Shown here one piece after another: positions 16,855-24,822 of a stretch of 64,000 bases of DNA; the first letter of the stretch is position 1; each line of letters opens with the position of its first letter. The notes under the pieces are model-generated. The model did not search any database, was not told where the DNA came from, and saw nothing but the letters and a program-made list of their open reading frames with translations. The translations under genes were made by a program, and so were the position numbers. The stretch is taken from the NCBI GenBank assembly GCA_035523995.1, contig DATKPQ010000013.1:57213-121212 (forward strand), read 5' to 3'. Source of the stretch: JASHVB01 sp035523995 (GTDB lineage: Bacteria; Pseudomonadota; Alphaproteobacteria; Acetobacterales; Acetobacteraceae).

Positions 16855-18144
16855 ATGGTGGCCTTGCGGCAAGCGCCGGACGATACAGCGCATACCGGGC
16901 AATTGCCGAGCCGGCGCACCGTGATAGGCGGGCTTGCGGCAACGGTGGGTGCCGGGTTCGCACGATCGGCCGAGGCTGCCGTGGCGCCGTCCACATCGGC
17001 GCCTGATGTGCCGAGTCTGACCATCGGTTACGTGCATTGGCGGCACGATGTGGAGACTATTTCGCTGATCTTCACGCCTGCGCCCAATAACGGCCGGGCC
17101 GGCGCCGAAGTGGGCGTTGCCGATAACAACACAACCGGGCGCTTCCTGAACCAGAATTTCGCTCTGGAAACAGTCGAGGTTCGCACGGAGCAGGATCCGG
17201 TGGCGGGGCTGAATGCGCTGATTGGCAAAGGGATCCGCCTGGTCGTCACGGACCGCCCGGCACCCGACGTGGTGAAGCTCGCGGATGCGGGCGCGGCGCA
17301 TGGCGTTATCGTCTTCAACGCGGGAGCCCCTGACGACTCGCTCCGGGAAGAAAACTGCCGTGCCAACCTGATCCATACCGCGCCGAGCAATAACATGCTG
17401 GCGGATGCACTGGCGCAGTACCTGATATGGAAGCGCTGGCCGCGCTGGTTGCTTGCCTATGGCGAAACTCCGGATGATTTATTGCTCGCCGACGCCTATC
17501 GCCGTGCGGCAAAAGTTTTCGGGGCACGCATCGTTGCGGACAGGCAATACAAGGGCAAAGCGGGGTCACGCGAGACCGATAGCGGGCTGATCGATTTGCA
17601 GAAGCAGCTTCCGGTGTTCACCCAGAACGCGCCGGACTACGACGTGCTGGTTTGCGCCGACCAGCATTCCGTGTTCGCCGATTATATGCCCTATCGCACC
17701 TGGGATGCGCGTCCTGTTGCCGGTTCGGCCGGACTGATCCCGACGAGTTGGGATCCGAACAGTACGGAGTTTGGCGGCAAGCAGATGCAGGACCGGTTTG
17801 TTGCCTATGCCCATCGCTTCATGACGGCGCTGGACATGAATGCATGGGTCGCGGTGCGCATGATCGGCACGGCTGCGAGTTACGCGCAGTCGCTCGATCC
17901 TGACAAGATCATGGCCTATATGCGTGGACCGGATTTCCAGCTTGGCGCGTATCGCGGGCTCAGCCTGTCGATCAGAAGCTGGAACGGTCAGGTGCGGCAG
18001 GCGATCCTGCTGTCGAATTCCGGCCGCACCGTTGTTTCGATGTCGCCGCAGCCTGGCTTCCTGCATGAAGTGACAGTGCTCGATACGCTTGGCACCGACA
18101 AGCCGGAAACCACGTGCAAGATGCCTTCGGACCAGAAGACATGA
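16855..18144 (+). CDS. PQQ-alcohol dehydrogenase-associated ABC substrate-binding protein
   Basis: A 429-residue exported protein of the branched-chain amino acid binding-protein fold. It is of the subtype found beside PQQ-dependent alcohol dehydrogenases. The N-terminus has a Tat-like SRRTVIGGLAATVGAG signal ending about residue 41. Later motifs include DQHSVFADYMPYRTWDARPV and GSAGLIPTSWDP, which I associate with this subtype. GGAGGAAGG precedes the ATG. It is the first of five overlapping plus-strand genes (binding protein, YVTN propeller, ATPase, permease, exported protein), so they are almost certainly one operon. The substrate of this ABC system is not known to me. A role in sensing or exporting an alcohol-oxidation intermediate is possible. 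Confidence 0.85.
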   Translation: MVALRQAPDDTAHTGQLPSRRTVIGGLAATVGAGFARSAEAAVAPSTSAPDVPSLTIGYVHWRHDVETISLIFTPAPNNGRAGAEVGVADNNTTGRFLNQNFALETVEVRTEQDPVAGLNALIGKGIRLVVTDRPAPDVVKLADAGAAHGVIVFNAGAPDDSLREENCRANLIHTAPSNNMLADALAQYLIWKRWPRWLLAYGETPDDLLLADAYRRAAKVFGARIVADRQYKGKAGSRETDSGLIDLQKQLPVFTQNAPDYDVLVCADQHSVFADYMPYRTWDARPVAGSAGLIPTSWDPNSTEFGGKQMQDRFVAYAHRFMTALDMNAWVAVRMIGTAASYAQSLDPDKIMAYMRGPDFQLGAYRGLSLSIRSWNGQVRQAILLSNSGRTVVSMSPQPGFLHEVTVLDTLGTDKPETTCKMPSDQKT

Positions 18145-19391
18145 ATTTGCACGTCATTGCGAGGCTTCGGAAGGGCCGAAGCAACCTCCTTCAGGAGGGT
18201 GCCCGTGGGTCCGTGCCCCTGCTCGACCGAAGTTGGTTCGCTGCGCTCCTCCCGACAAGAAACAAGGTCTCCCATCCCCCTGCCCCCCTCCCACAAGGGG
18301 AGGAGGAACGTTTCTGCCGTGCGCCATTTCATCCAGGGCGTGTCGGTCGCCAGGACGGTGGTCAGCTCGCAATCACATGTGGACGACTTGTCTTCGCCCT
18401 GGTCTTGGTCCTGTTGCTCTCGGCGGCGCCGGCGCACGCCTACATGGCCTATGCGTCGAACGAGAAGGACAATACGATCAGCGTCATCGATCTTGACAAA
18501 ATGCAGGTGGTGAAAACGGTGCCGACCGGCCAACGTCCGCGCGGCATGGCGCTGACCAGCGATGGCAGGCGATTGCTCGTGTGCCTGGGCGATTCCAACC
18601 GTATTGACATCTTCGATACCAAGACGTGGCAGGTGGTCGGATCGATCAATACGCCCGACCCTGAATACGCCGCGCTGCGGAATCCGGAGAACAACCCGCT
18701 CTACGTTTCCAACGAGAACAACGCGCTGATTACAGTGTGGAACATCGATACCCAGAAGATGCTGGTGCAGATGCCGACCGGCGTGGAACCGGAAGGCATG
18801 GCCGTCAGCCCGGACGGGCAGCTTATCGTCAATACCACCGAGACGACCAACATGGCGCAGTTCTTCTCCTACGGTACGGGGAAGAACCTGGCCAATGTGC
18901 TGGTGCCGCCACGGCCGCGCTGGGCCGCCTTCACCCATGATGGAAGGCAGGTGTGGGTGTCGTCAGAACTCGGTGGCGCGGTCACTGTCATCGATACGAA
19001 GACGTTCAAGGTCCTTGATACGATCCATTTTGCGGTCGAGGGGCTGCGCAGCACCTTCATCCAGCCGGTCGGCATAGACATCACTGCTGACGACAAGCTT
19101 GCGTTCGTTGCGCTGGGCCCGGCCAATCGCGTCGCGGTGGTCAGCGTGCCGGAACACAAGGTGCTGTCGTACGTCGCCACGGGGCACTCGGAGTACAATG
19201 CCAAGGTGAAGAAATACCTGCTTGTTGGCCAGCGCCCCTGGCACATGGCCTTCACGCCAGACGGCAAATACTTGCTGACTGCCAATGGGCTTTCGAACGA
19301 TGTGTCGGTGATTCGTGTCTCCGACCTTCGTGTGATCAACACTATTCCGGTCGGTCAACAACCATGGATGGTCCTGGTATCGCCACACTGA
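18141..19391 (+). CDS. YVTN beta-propeller protein of the PQQ-ABC operon
   Basis: A 416-residue exported protein built of YVTN-type propeller repeats, for example YASNEKDNTISVIDLDKMQV and YLLTANGLSNDVSVIRVSD, typical of the propeller encoded with PQQ-associated ABC genes. The ATG at 18141 overlaps the stop of the previous gene as ATGA, the expected coupled start. Unusually, about 80 residues derived from dispersed repeat DNA (18152-18310) lie between this start and the hydrophobic signal core LVFALVLVLLLSAAPAHA (83-100), and the frame stays open. No better start lies close to the signal core. The protein overlaps the ATPase gene by 28 nt. Periplasmic location is inferred. Confidence 0.8.
   Translation: MNLHVIARLRKGRSNLLQEGARGSVPLLDRSWFAALLPTRNKVSHPPAPLPQGEEERFCRAPFHPGRVGRQDGGQLAITCGRLVFALVLVLLLSAAPAHAYMAYASNEKDNTISVIDLDKMQVVKTVPTGQRPRGMALTSDGRRLLVCLGDSNRIDIFDTKTWQVVGSINTPDPEYAALRNPENNPLYVSNENNALITVWNIDTQKMLVQMPTGVEPEGMAVSPDGQLIVNTTETTNMAQFFSYGTGKNLANVLVPPRPRWAAFTHDGRQVWVSSELGGAVTVIDTKTFKVLDTIHFAVEGLRSTFIQPVGIDITADDKLAFVALGPANRVAVVSVPEHKVLSYVATGHSEYNAKVKKYLLVGQRPWHMAFTPDGKYLLTANGLSNDVSVIRVSDLRVINTIPVGQQPWMVLVSPH
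18152..18189. repeat. Dispersed repeat inside a coding region
   Basis: A variant of the GTCATTGCGAGG element (GTCATTGCGAGGCTTCGG then AAGGGCCGAAGCAACCTCC) lies within the 5' end of the propeller gene. Confidence 0.6.
18275..18307. repeat. CCCCTGCCCCC palindromic repeat
   Basis: CCCCTGCCCCCCTCCCACAA then GGGGAGG: a hairpin-forming dispersed element. A close copy is at 26404-26439. Both are followed by partly similar sequence ending in TTCATCCA. Confidence 0.65.
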
Positions 19392-20194
19392 CCAAGCCTG
19401 CGGCAGACGCAACGATCGCCGCACCCGAGTCCGAGCGCGGCGAACCGCCGGCGCTCGCGGTCGATCGCGTGGGTCACGCCTATGGCGAACGCAAGGCGCT
19501 GATCGATGTCAGCCTGACGGTGCCGCGCGGCGGTTTCGTTGCCTTGCTCGGCCTTAATGGGGCCGGCAAGACGACCCTGTTCTCGCTCATTACGCGATTG
19601 TTCGATACGCGGCATGGGCGCATCAGGGTGCAGGGCTTCGATGTGTCGCGCCAACCCAGCGCGGCGCTTGCCGAACTCGGCGTCGTCTTCCAGGCGCGCA
19701 CTCTCGATCTGGATATCTCGGTGCGGGACAATCTGCTGTACCACGCGGCGCTGCATGGCATGCCGCGGCGGCAGGCCCGCGAACGTGCCGAAGCCGTACT
19801 GCGCGATGTCGGCCTGGCTGACCGCGCGCGCGACAAGGCGCGGCAACTGTCCGGCGGGCAGATGCGCCGCATCGAGATCGCGCGGGCCCTGATGCACGAC
19901 CCCAGCATGCTGGTGCTGGATGAACCGACTGTGGGACTGGATGTCGCATCGAAATCGGCGATCACAGAGCATGTGCGCATGCTGTCGCGCAGCAACGGTG
20001 TCTCGGTATTGTGGGCGACGCATTTGCTTGATGAGATCGAGCCGGGCGACCGCGTGGTGGTGCTGCATCAGGGTAAGGTGCTGGCCAGCGGCGAGATGTC
20101 CGAAATCATCGCCGAAGCCGGCGCGAAGGACCTGCGCTCGGCGTTCCGTGCCCTGACCGGCATTCGCCCGGCCGTTGAGGAAGACGACGCATGA
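19364..20194 (+). CDS. ABC transporter ATP-binding protein, PQQ-associated
   Basis: A 276-residue ATPase. Walker A GLNGAGKTT, Q-loop VVFQARTLDLD, signature LSGGQMRRIEIARAL, Walker B MLVLDEPTVGLD and switch His in WATHLLDEI are all present. The first 30 residues are a polar tail. It overlaps the propeller gene (28 nt) and the permease gene (ATGA). It belongs to the drug-export-like subfamily that pairs with ABC-2 permeases, which suggests export rather than uptake, although the operon also has a binding protein. Confidence 0.9.
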   Translation: MDGPGIATLTKPAADATIAAPESERGEPPALAVDRVGHAYGERKALIDVSLTVPRGGFVALLGLNGAGKTTLFSLITRLFDTRHGRIRVQGFDVSRQPSAALAELGVVFQARTLDLDISVRDNLLYHAALHGMPRRQARERAEAVLRDVGLADRARDKARQLSGGQMRRIEIARALMHDPSMLVLDEPTVGLDVASKSAITEHVRMLSRSNGVSVLWATHLLDEIEPGDRVVVLHQGKVLASGEMSEIIAEAGAKDLRSAFRALTGIRPAVEEDDA

Positions 20195-21039
20195 GCGCCG
20201 CAGTCGGCACGATCGGTTTGCGCCATCGCCTGACGCTGCGCGGCTATCTGATCTGCATGCGCGGGGTGATGTGGCGCGAGGCATTGCGCTTCGTGCATCA
20301 GCGCGGGCGGCTGATCTCCGCGCTGGTGCGGCCGCTGGTCTGGCTGGTGATCTTCGCCGCGGGCTGGCGCGAGGTGCTGGGCGTGTCGATCATGCCGCCC
20401 TATCACACCTACATTCTCTACAGCACCTATGTTGTTCCCGGTTTGCTCGCGATGGTGCAGTTTTTCTATGGCATGCAGTCGTCGCTGTCCATGGTCTATG
20501 ACCGCGAGATGGGAAACATGCGCGTGTTGCTGGTCAGCCCGTTCCCTCGCTGGTTCCTGCTGGTGTCGCGGCTGACTGCCAGCACGGTGATCTCGATTCT
20601 GCAATGCTATGCCTTCATGCTGCTGGCCTGGCTGTGGGGCGTGGATATTCCCGACGCCGGCTGGATCACGGTGCTGCCGGCTCTGATGCTGGGCGGGTTC
20701 ATGCTGGGGGCCATGGGCATGGTGCTGTCATCGATGGTGCGCCAGCTTGAGAATTTTGCCGGCGTGATGAATTTCGTAATATTCCCGATGTTCTTCGCGT
20801 CATCGGCGCTGTATCCGCTGTGGCAGGTGCAGCAATCCAGCCCGATCCTGTATCAGGCCTGCCTGCTGAATCCGTTTACCTACACGGTGGAACTGTCGCG
20901 CTTCTGCTTGTACTCGACGTTCAATCCGTTGGCGCTGGCGGTGGTAGCGGGCTGCACCGTCGTGTTCACAGCGGGGGCGATCCTCGCCTATGACCCGGCG
21001 CGCGGGGTGATGGCGCGACGCCCGGGAGCAGCGGCATGA
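20191..21039 (+). CDS. ABC-2 type permease, PQQ-associated (PedC-like)
   Basis: A 282-residue inner-membrane protein with about six helices and the ABC-2 fold. Motifs include LVRPLVWLVIFAAGWREV, YDREMGNMRVLLVSPFPRW and FPMFFASSALYPLWQV, which is the typical ABC-2 signature. It is similar in type to the permease of phenylethanol oxidation gene sets in pseudomonads. Starts and ends overlap its neighbours by four bases (ATGA at 20191 and 21036), showing tight coupling in the five-gene operon. Confidence 0.88.
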   Translation: MSAAVGTIGLRHRLTLRGYLICMRGVMWREALRFVHQRGRLISALVRPLVWLVIFAAGWREVLGVSIMPPYHTYILYSTYVVPGLLAMVQFFYGMQSSLSMVYDREMGNMRVLLVSPFPRWFLLVSRLTASTVISILQCYAFMLLAWLWGVDIPDAGWITVLPALMLGGFMLGAMGMVLSSMVRQLENFAGVMNFVIFPMFFASSALYPLWQVQQSSPILYQACLLNPFTYTVELSRFCLYSTFNPLALAVVAGCTVVFTAGAILAYDPARGVMARRPGAAA

Positions 21040-21665
21040 CACGCTTTGCCCCGGCCATAGCCACAGCCACGCTGGTATTGCTATGCGCCGCGGCGCCGGC
21101 GGCTCCGGAAGCGAATGCGCCGCCGCTGGATCCGGACTGGCCTTGCCAGCAGATCAAGATCGACCACATGTCGCTGGCCACCATGTGGGCCGGTCCCCCG
21201 CTGGGCACATTCGCGGACGATTGGCAGAACTATCCAAAGGCGGCGGCGCTCGCAGACCGACTGGCGGAGCGTCGGATTCCGGTGGATCAGGCGCAGGCTG
21301 AGATCAAGGCTTTTGCCGACGCCGCCGGCGTTCAACGCAAGACCGAGCTGTTGGCGTTCACCGCGGGCATCTTCTCGCTGTTGGACCAGGAGCGGTTCTC
21401 GGTGATCCAGGGGCTGGACCGGTTCGGCCGCCGGCAAAAGAGCTACGCGGCGCAGATTCGCGGCGAGATCACCGACTTGCACAATGAGCAAGACGCACCG
21501 CATCCGGACCAGCAGAAGATCGAGAAACTCTCACAGCAGGTCTATTGGGATACGCGCGTGTTCAAGGATCGCGACGGCATGGTCACCTACGCCTGCTTCG
21601 TACCGGACGAAATCGAGCACCGCATGTTCCAACTCGCGGGGACGGTGTCCAACCTGCTGCCCTGA
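21036..21665 (+). CDS. Exported protein of the PQQ-ABC operon, unknown function
   Basis: A 209-residue protein with signal peptide MTRFAPAIATATLVLLCAAA. The mature part starts near DPDWPCQQIKIDHMSLATMW, has a charged helical middle, and has a second Cys in MVTYACFVPDEIEHRMFQLA. Two Cys could form a disulfide. The last gene of the operon, it overlaps the permease gene by four bases and ends 9 nt before the convergent cytochrome gene. I know it only as a companion of PQQ-ABC gene sets; no reaction can be assigned. Confidence 0.75.
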   Translation: MTRFAPAIATATLVLLCAAAPAAPEANAPPLDPDWPCQQIKIDHMSLATMWAGPPLGTFADDWQNYPKAAALADRLAERRIPVDQAQAEIKAFADAAGVQRKTELLAFTAGIFSLLDQERFSVIQGLDRFGRRQKSYAAQIRGEITDLHNEQDAPHPDQQKIEKLSQQVYWDTRVFKDRDGMVTYACFVPDEIEHRMFQLAGTVSNLLP

Positions 21666-21674
21666 CAGACGGCA

Positions 21675-22943
21675 TCATTTCACCGGACATACGCCCTTGG
21701 CGTTCTGGCCCGGATGCTGCCCTGGCACCGGCCCCAATTTAATGTTCGCAAATGACGGGTCATCCGCGGACGGGAACGGCTTGGTGCCTGCCGGATAGCA
21801 GCTTGAGGCGAGCAAGTAGGCCATCACGTCGGCTGAGTCGGTGGGGGACAAGGTTGCTGGCGCAGTGCGCGGCATCTGATCGAATACGATGTAGCGCATG
21901 ATTTCGAGCGTCCAGCGGTTGCGTTGCGCTGTCACCAAGTAGTCGTTGCCGGCGACCGACGGCGCGGCGGTGCCTTGCAGGTTGGCGCCATGGCAGGCCA
22001 CGCATCTGGTTTCGAAGATCTGCTTGCCTTGCTCGGCCTGCGCTTCGGTATAAAGCGCCGGAGGCGGTCCGTCTGATGAAGCAGCCGGCGGCTGCGTTAC
22101 ATGCGCCGCCACCTGCGTTGCCGGCGGATTGGGTAGATCGTTCTTCGCATGCCCAGCGCAGGAATCGGCGACCAGTTTCGCCGCGGCGGTGCGCAGCACG
22201 ATCATGCCGTTCTGTACCGACACGCTGGTGATACCGGATTGCTCTGGCAGTTCGTGCGTGCCGTCGCCGCCCGGCAGGGCGACCCAAGCGATGTAGCCGC
22301 CATGCGTGCCATAGGATGGCGCAGCCGATGGCGCTTGGCAGGCGTTCTGCTGGTGCGCGCCGGCGGGAATGCCAAGCTCGGTATTGGCCAGCACGCCTTC
22401 CAATCCACCGAACACGCCAGTCTGATTCGGCCTGCCGCGTGCGACCTGCAGATAGTCCAGCGCGTGCGACGCGGCGACCGCGTATTCCATCAGTTCATCG
22501 GCCTTGGCGGCGTCTTGCAGATGGGCGACCGCTGCGCGGACATTGGCTTCCACGCCTTCCAGTGGACTCGTCCATACCAGCGTTGCCGAACGGTCGAGCA
22601 GCGAGTCGATATGGCCGATGGCGCCTGCCGCATCGCCCGGTGACCCCGCGCTTGCGACATAGTCCTCGCTGTGCGTACCCGCCAACGCGTTGATCGCGCG
22701 CTGGGCCGCGCTGTGATAGACTTTCGGATCGGCAATGTAACTTGCGTCCGCCCGCACCAGTTCGGCGACCGCGGCATTGACGTCGGTGAGCGCGGCGACG
22801 GCCTGGGCGTGATCATCCGCGGCTGCCGCGCCGGCCGTAGGCGCGCCAGCCGTCAGCAGCCACGCGAGCAAGCACGGAACGAGAAAAGCAGCCGGCCCGA
22901 CAATGCGGGCCGGCCTGGCAGAGTCCGACGGGAGTTCACACAT
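21675..22943 (-). CDS. c-type cytochrome with long N-terminal helical domain
   Basis: A 422-residue periplasmic protein. The signal peptide (about 1-40) is followed by an Ala-rich helical domain of about 230 residues that I do not recognise. A Pro/Ala linker then leads to a class I cytochrome domain with RCVACHGANLQGT (heme) and the likely axial Met in IVFDQMPRTAPATLSPTD. The gene starts 9 nt after the second PQQ dehydrogenase on the same strand, so it is very likely its electron acceptor. The first domain contains two Cys and may bind the dehydrogenase or a substrate; that is inference. Confidence 0.85.
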   Translation of the reverse strand: MCELPSDSARPARIVGPAAFLVPCLLAWLLTAGAPTAGAAAADDHAQAVAALTDVNAAVAELVRADASYIADPKVYHSAAQRAINALAGTHSEDYVASAGSPGDAAGAIGHIDSLLDRSATLVWTSPLEGVEANVRAAVAHLQDAAKADELMEYAVAASHALDYLQVARGRPNQTGVFGGLEGVLANTELGIPAGAHQQNACQAPSAAPSYGTHGGYIAWVALPGGDGTHELPEQSGITSVSVQNGMIVLRTAAAKLVADSCAGHAKNDLPNPPATQVAAHVTQPPAASSDGPPPALYTEAQAEQGKQIFETRCVACHGANLQGTAAPSVAGNDYLVTAQRNRWTLEIMRYIVFDQMPRTAPATLSPTDSADVMAYLLASSCYPAGTKPFPSADDPSFANIKLGPVPGQHPGQNAKGVCPVK

Positions 22944-22952
22944 GCGGTCGGC

Positions 22953-24611
22953 TTAGTTCACCGTGAAGACGTTGATGGTATTCGGGCGCGGCGGATCGGT
23001 TGGCAGTTCCGGAATCTTGGCATTGCCGGCCTCACCTGACGCGACGACGATATACTCCTTGCCGTCCACCTCATAGGCCTCGGTGGGCGCCTGGATGTAG
23101 CCGCCGGTGTCATAACTCCACAGGATGTTGCCGGTCTTGGCATCGAAAGCATTCTCGTTACCGCCCAGATTGCCGGAGAACACCAAGCCGGACGCAGTCA
23201 CCAGCGCGCCGCCGTAGTTCGGCAGGTTGAAGTGATGGCGCCACGCGAAGATGCCATTTGAGACGTCGACCGCATTCATCTGCCCGGTATCCGGACCAAT
23301 CAGTGTCGGGAAGGCGCCGCCGATAAAGAACTCGCCGGCGATGTAGACCGCCTCCTTATCCGCTTTCCAGAAGCCGCATTCGTTCTGGCTGGGAACATAG
23401 AAAATATTCGTTGCCGGATCGTAGGCACCGCCCTGGTATTCGACACCACCCAGTGTGTTGGGGCAGGCGACGTTGCCGGTCAGGGTCGGCTGCGTCTCGT
23501 GCCCCTTCTGGAAGCTGACCGCGGTATGATCGATCAGCTTGCCGGTTTCGGCATCCAGGATCCAGAAATTGCCCGCCTTGTCGCCCGCCGCAACCAGCTT
23601 GCGAGGCTTGCCGTCGACTTCGCCGGTGAACAACACGGGCTGCATCGCCGGATCCCAGTCGTGTGTGTCGTGCGGGATGAACTGATGGTACCATTTCAGC
23701 GTCGGCTTCGCGCCGGAGATATCCAACGCCACCATTGTGTCGGTATAAAGGTTGGCCCCCTTGCGCACGCTGCCCAGGAAGTCCGGGCTGGGGTTGCCGA
23801 GGTCGAGATACATCGTGTGTGTTGCGGTATCGATCGTTACGCCGCCCCATGCCGCGGCGCCGCCACGCTTCCAGGAATCGCCGCTCCAGGTGTCGTGCCC
23901 GGGCTGGCCGGGACCAGGCACAGTGTCCCAGCGCCAGATCACGTCGCCATTCTGCGGATTATAGGCGGTCATGTTGCCGTTGCCGCCCCAGTCGCCGTCC
24001 GACACGCCGAGGAAAATCATGTCCTGGTTGGTCTCCGGATCGTGGTACGGAACCGGCGACATGGTGTAGAAGGAGTTGGCGGTGTCATCCACGGTCACCT
24101 TGTCCCACACCTTCTGCCCGGTCTTGGCGTTCAGCGCGATGAAATGGCCGTCGAGCGTGCCGATATAGACGTTACCGTCGAACAAGCCGATGCCGCGGTT
24201 GGCGGCGAAAGAGATCACATGCGGGTTGTCGGTGAACGACCACAAGACCTTGCCGGTCGCGGCATTCAATGCGTACACGTGATCGTGGGCCGTGGTGATG
24301 TACATCGTACCGTTATAAATAATCGGTGAGACCTCCATCGGGCCGGTGTCGTCCACGGTTAATTTCCATGCCAGGTGCAGGTTGCGGACATTGGTGGGAT
24401 TTATCTGCGTGGCCGGGGTGTAATTGTTGGCGCTGTAGCTCTTGTGCGGCAGAATCCAGTTGGCGGTGTCGCCGGCGGCGTTGACGAAATCCTGGGCGCT
24501 CGGAGTGGTTTGTGCGGCGGCACTGGCCGTGATGCCGAACGCCGCGATGAGACCCAATGCCGCCGGCACACACAGCGCAGCAGTGGCTTGCAATGACTGT
24601 CTTAGTGTCAT
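22953..24611 (-). CDS. Second PQQ-dependent alcohol dehydrogenase
   Basis: A 552-residue soluble quinoprotein without a fused heme domain. Signal peptide to SAAAQ (about 34). Tryptophan-docking repeats such as LNAATGKVLWSF and FDAKTGNILWSYDT are clear. Asn273 (LGNPSPDF) and the Asp pair Asp318/Asp320 in HDTHDWD match the catalytic and lanthanide positions of XoxF. Two deviations: the vicinal Cys pair is absent (SFAANRG instead of CCDTVNRG) and the metal-ligand Glu is replaced by Asp207 (SDGDWGG). It is probably a lanthanide-type PQQ dehydrogenase for an alcohol other than methanol. It pairs with the cytochrome gene 9 nt downstream. Confidence 0.9.
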   Translation of the reverse strand: MTLRQSLQATAALCVPAALGLIAAFGITASAAAQTTPSAQDFVNAAGDTANWILPHKSYSANNYTPATQINPTNVRNLHLAWKLTVDDTGPMEVSPIIYNGTMYITTAHDHVYALNAATGKVLWSFTDNPHVISFAANRGIGLFDGNVYIGTLDGHFIALNAKTGQKVWDKVTVDDTANSFYTMSPVPYHDPETNQDMIFLGVSDGDWGGNGNMTAYNPQNGDVIWRWDTVPGPGQPGHDTWSGDSWKRGGAAAWGGVTIDTATHTMYLDLGNPSPDFLGSVRKGANLYTDTMVALDISGAKPTLKWYHQFIPHDTHDWDPAMQPVLFTGEVDGKPRKLVAAGDKAGNFWILDAETGKLIDHTAVSFQKGHETQPTLTGNVACPNTLGGVEYQGGAYDPATNIFYVPSQNECGFWKADKEAVYIAGEFFIGGAFPTLIGPDTGQMNAVDVSNGIFAWRHHFNLPNYGGALVTASGLVFSGNLGGNENAFDAKTGNILWSYDTGGYIQAPTEAYEVDGKEYIVVASGEAGNAKIPELPTDPPRPNTINVFTVN

Positions 24612-24822
24612 GGTCGTTCCCTCTTCCCGTTATTGATTAGGACGCCAGCGCCCGCCGGACCCTCACCGGTCGTTGCAGGGTACGGCGGACTCTTACGACC
24701 GTTGCGCACCATCAGCCCCATCACGTTCTTGTGAGTCGGCGCTGTCATTGTTAAATGCTGATGACCCGGAGCGGTCTGGATTTGGTAAATTGCAAATCGC
24801 ATTCGTATCGCGAAGCATTGCC

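Noticed and set aside
24702..24716. Possible sigma-54 site upstream of the second PQQ dehydrogenase
   Set aside because: GG-N10-GC spacing can be found in GATGGGGCTGATGGTGCGC, but the hexamers match the consensus poorly, unlike the two accepted sites.
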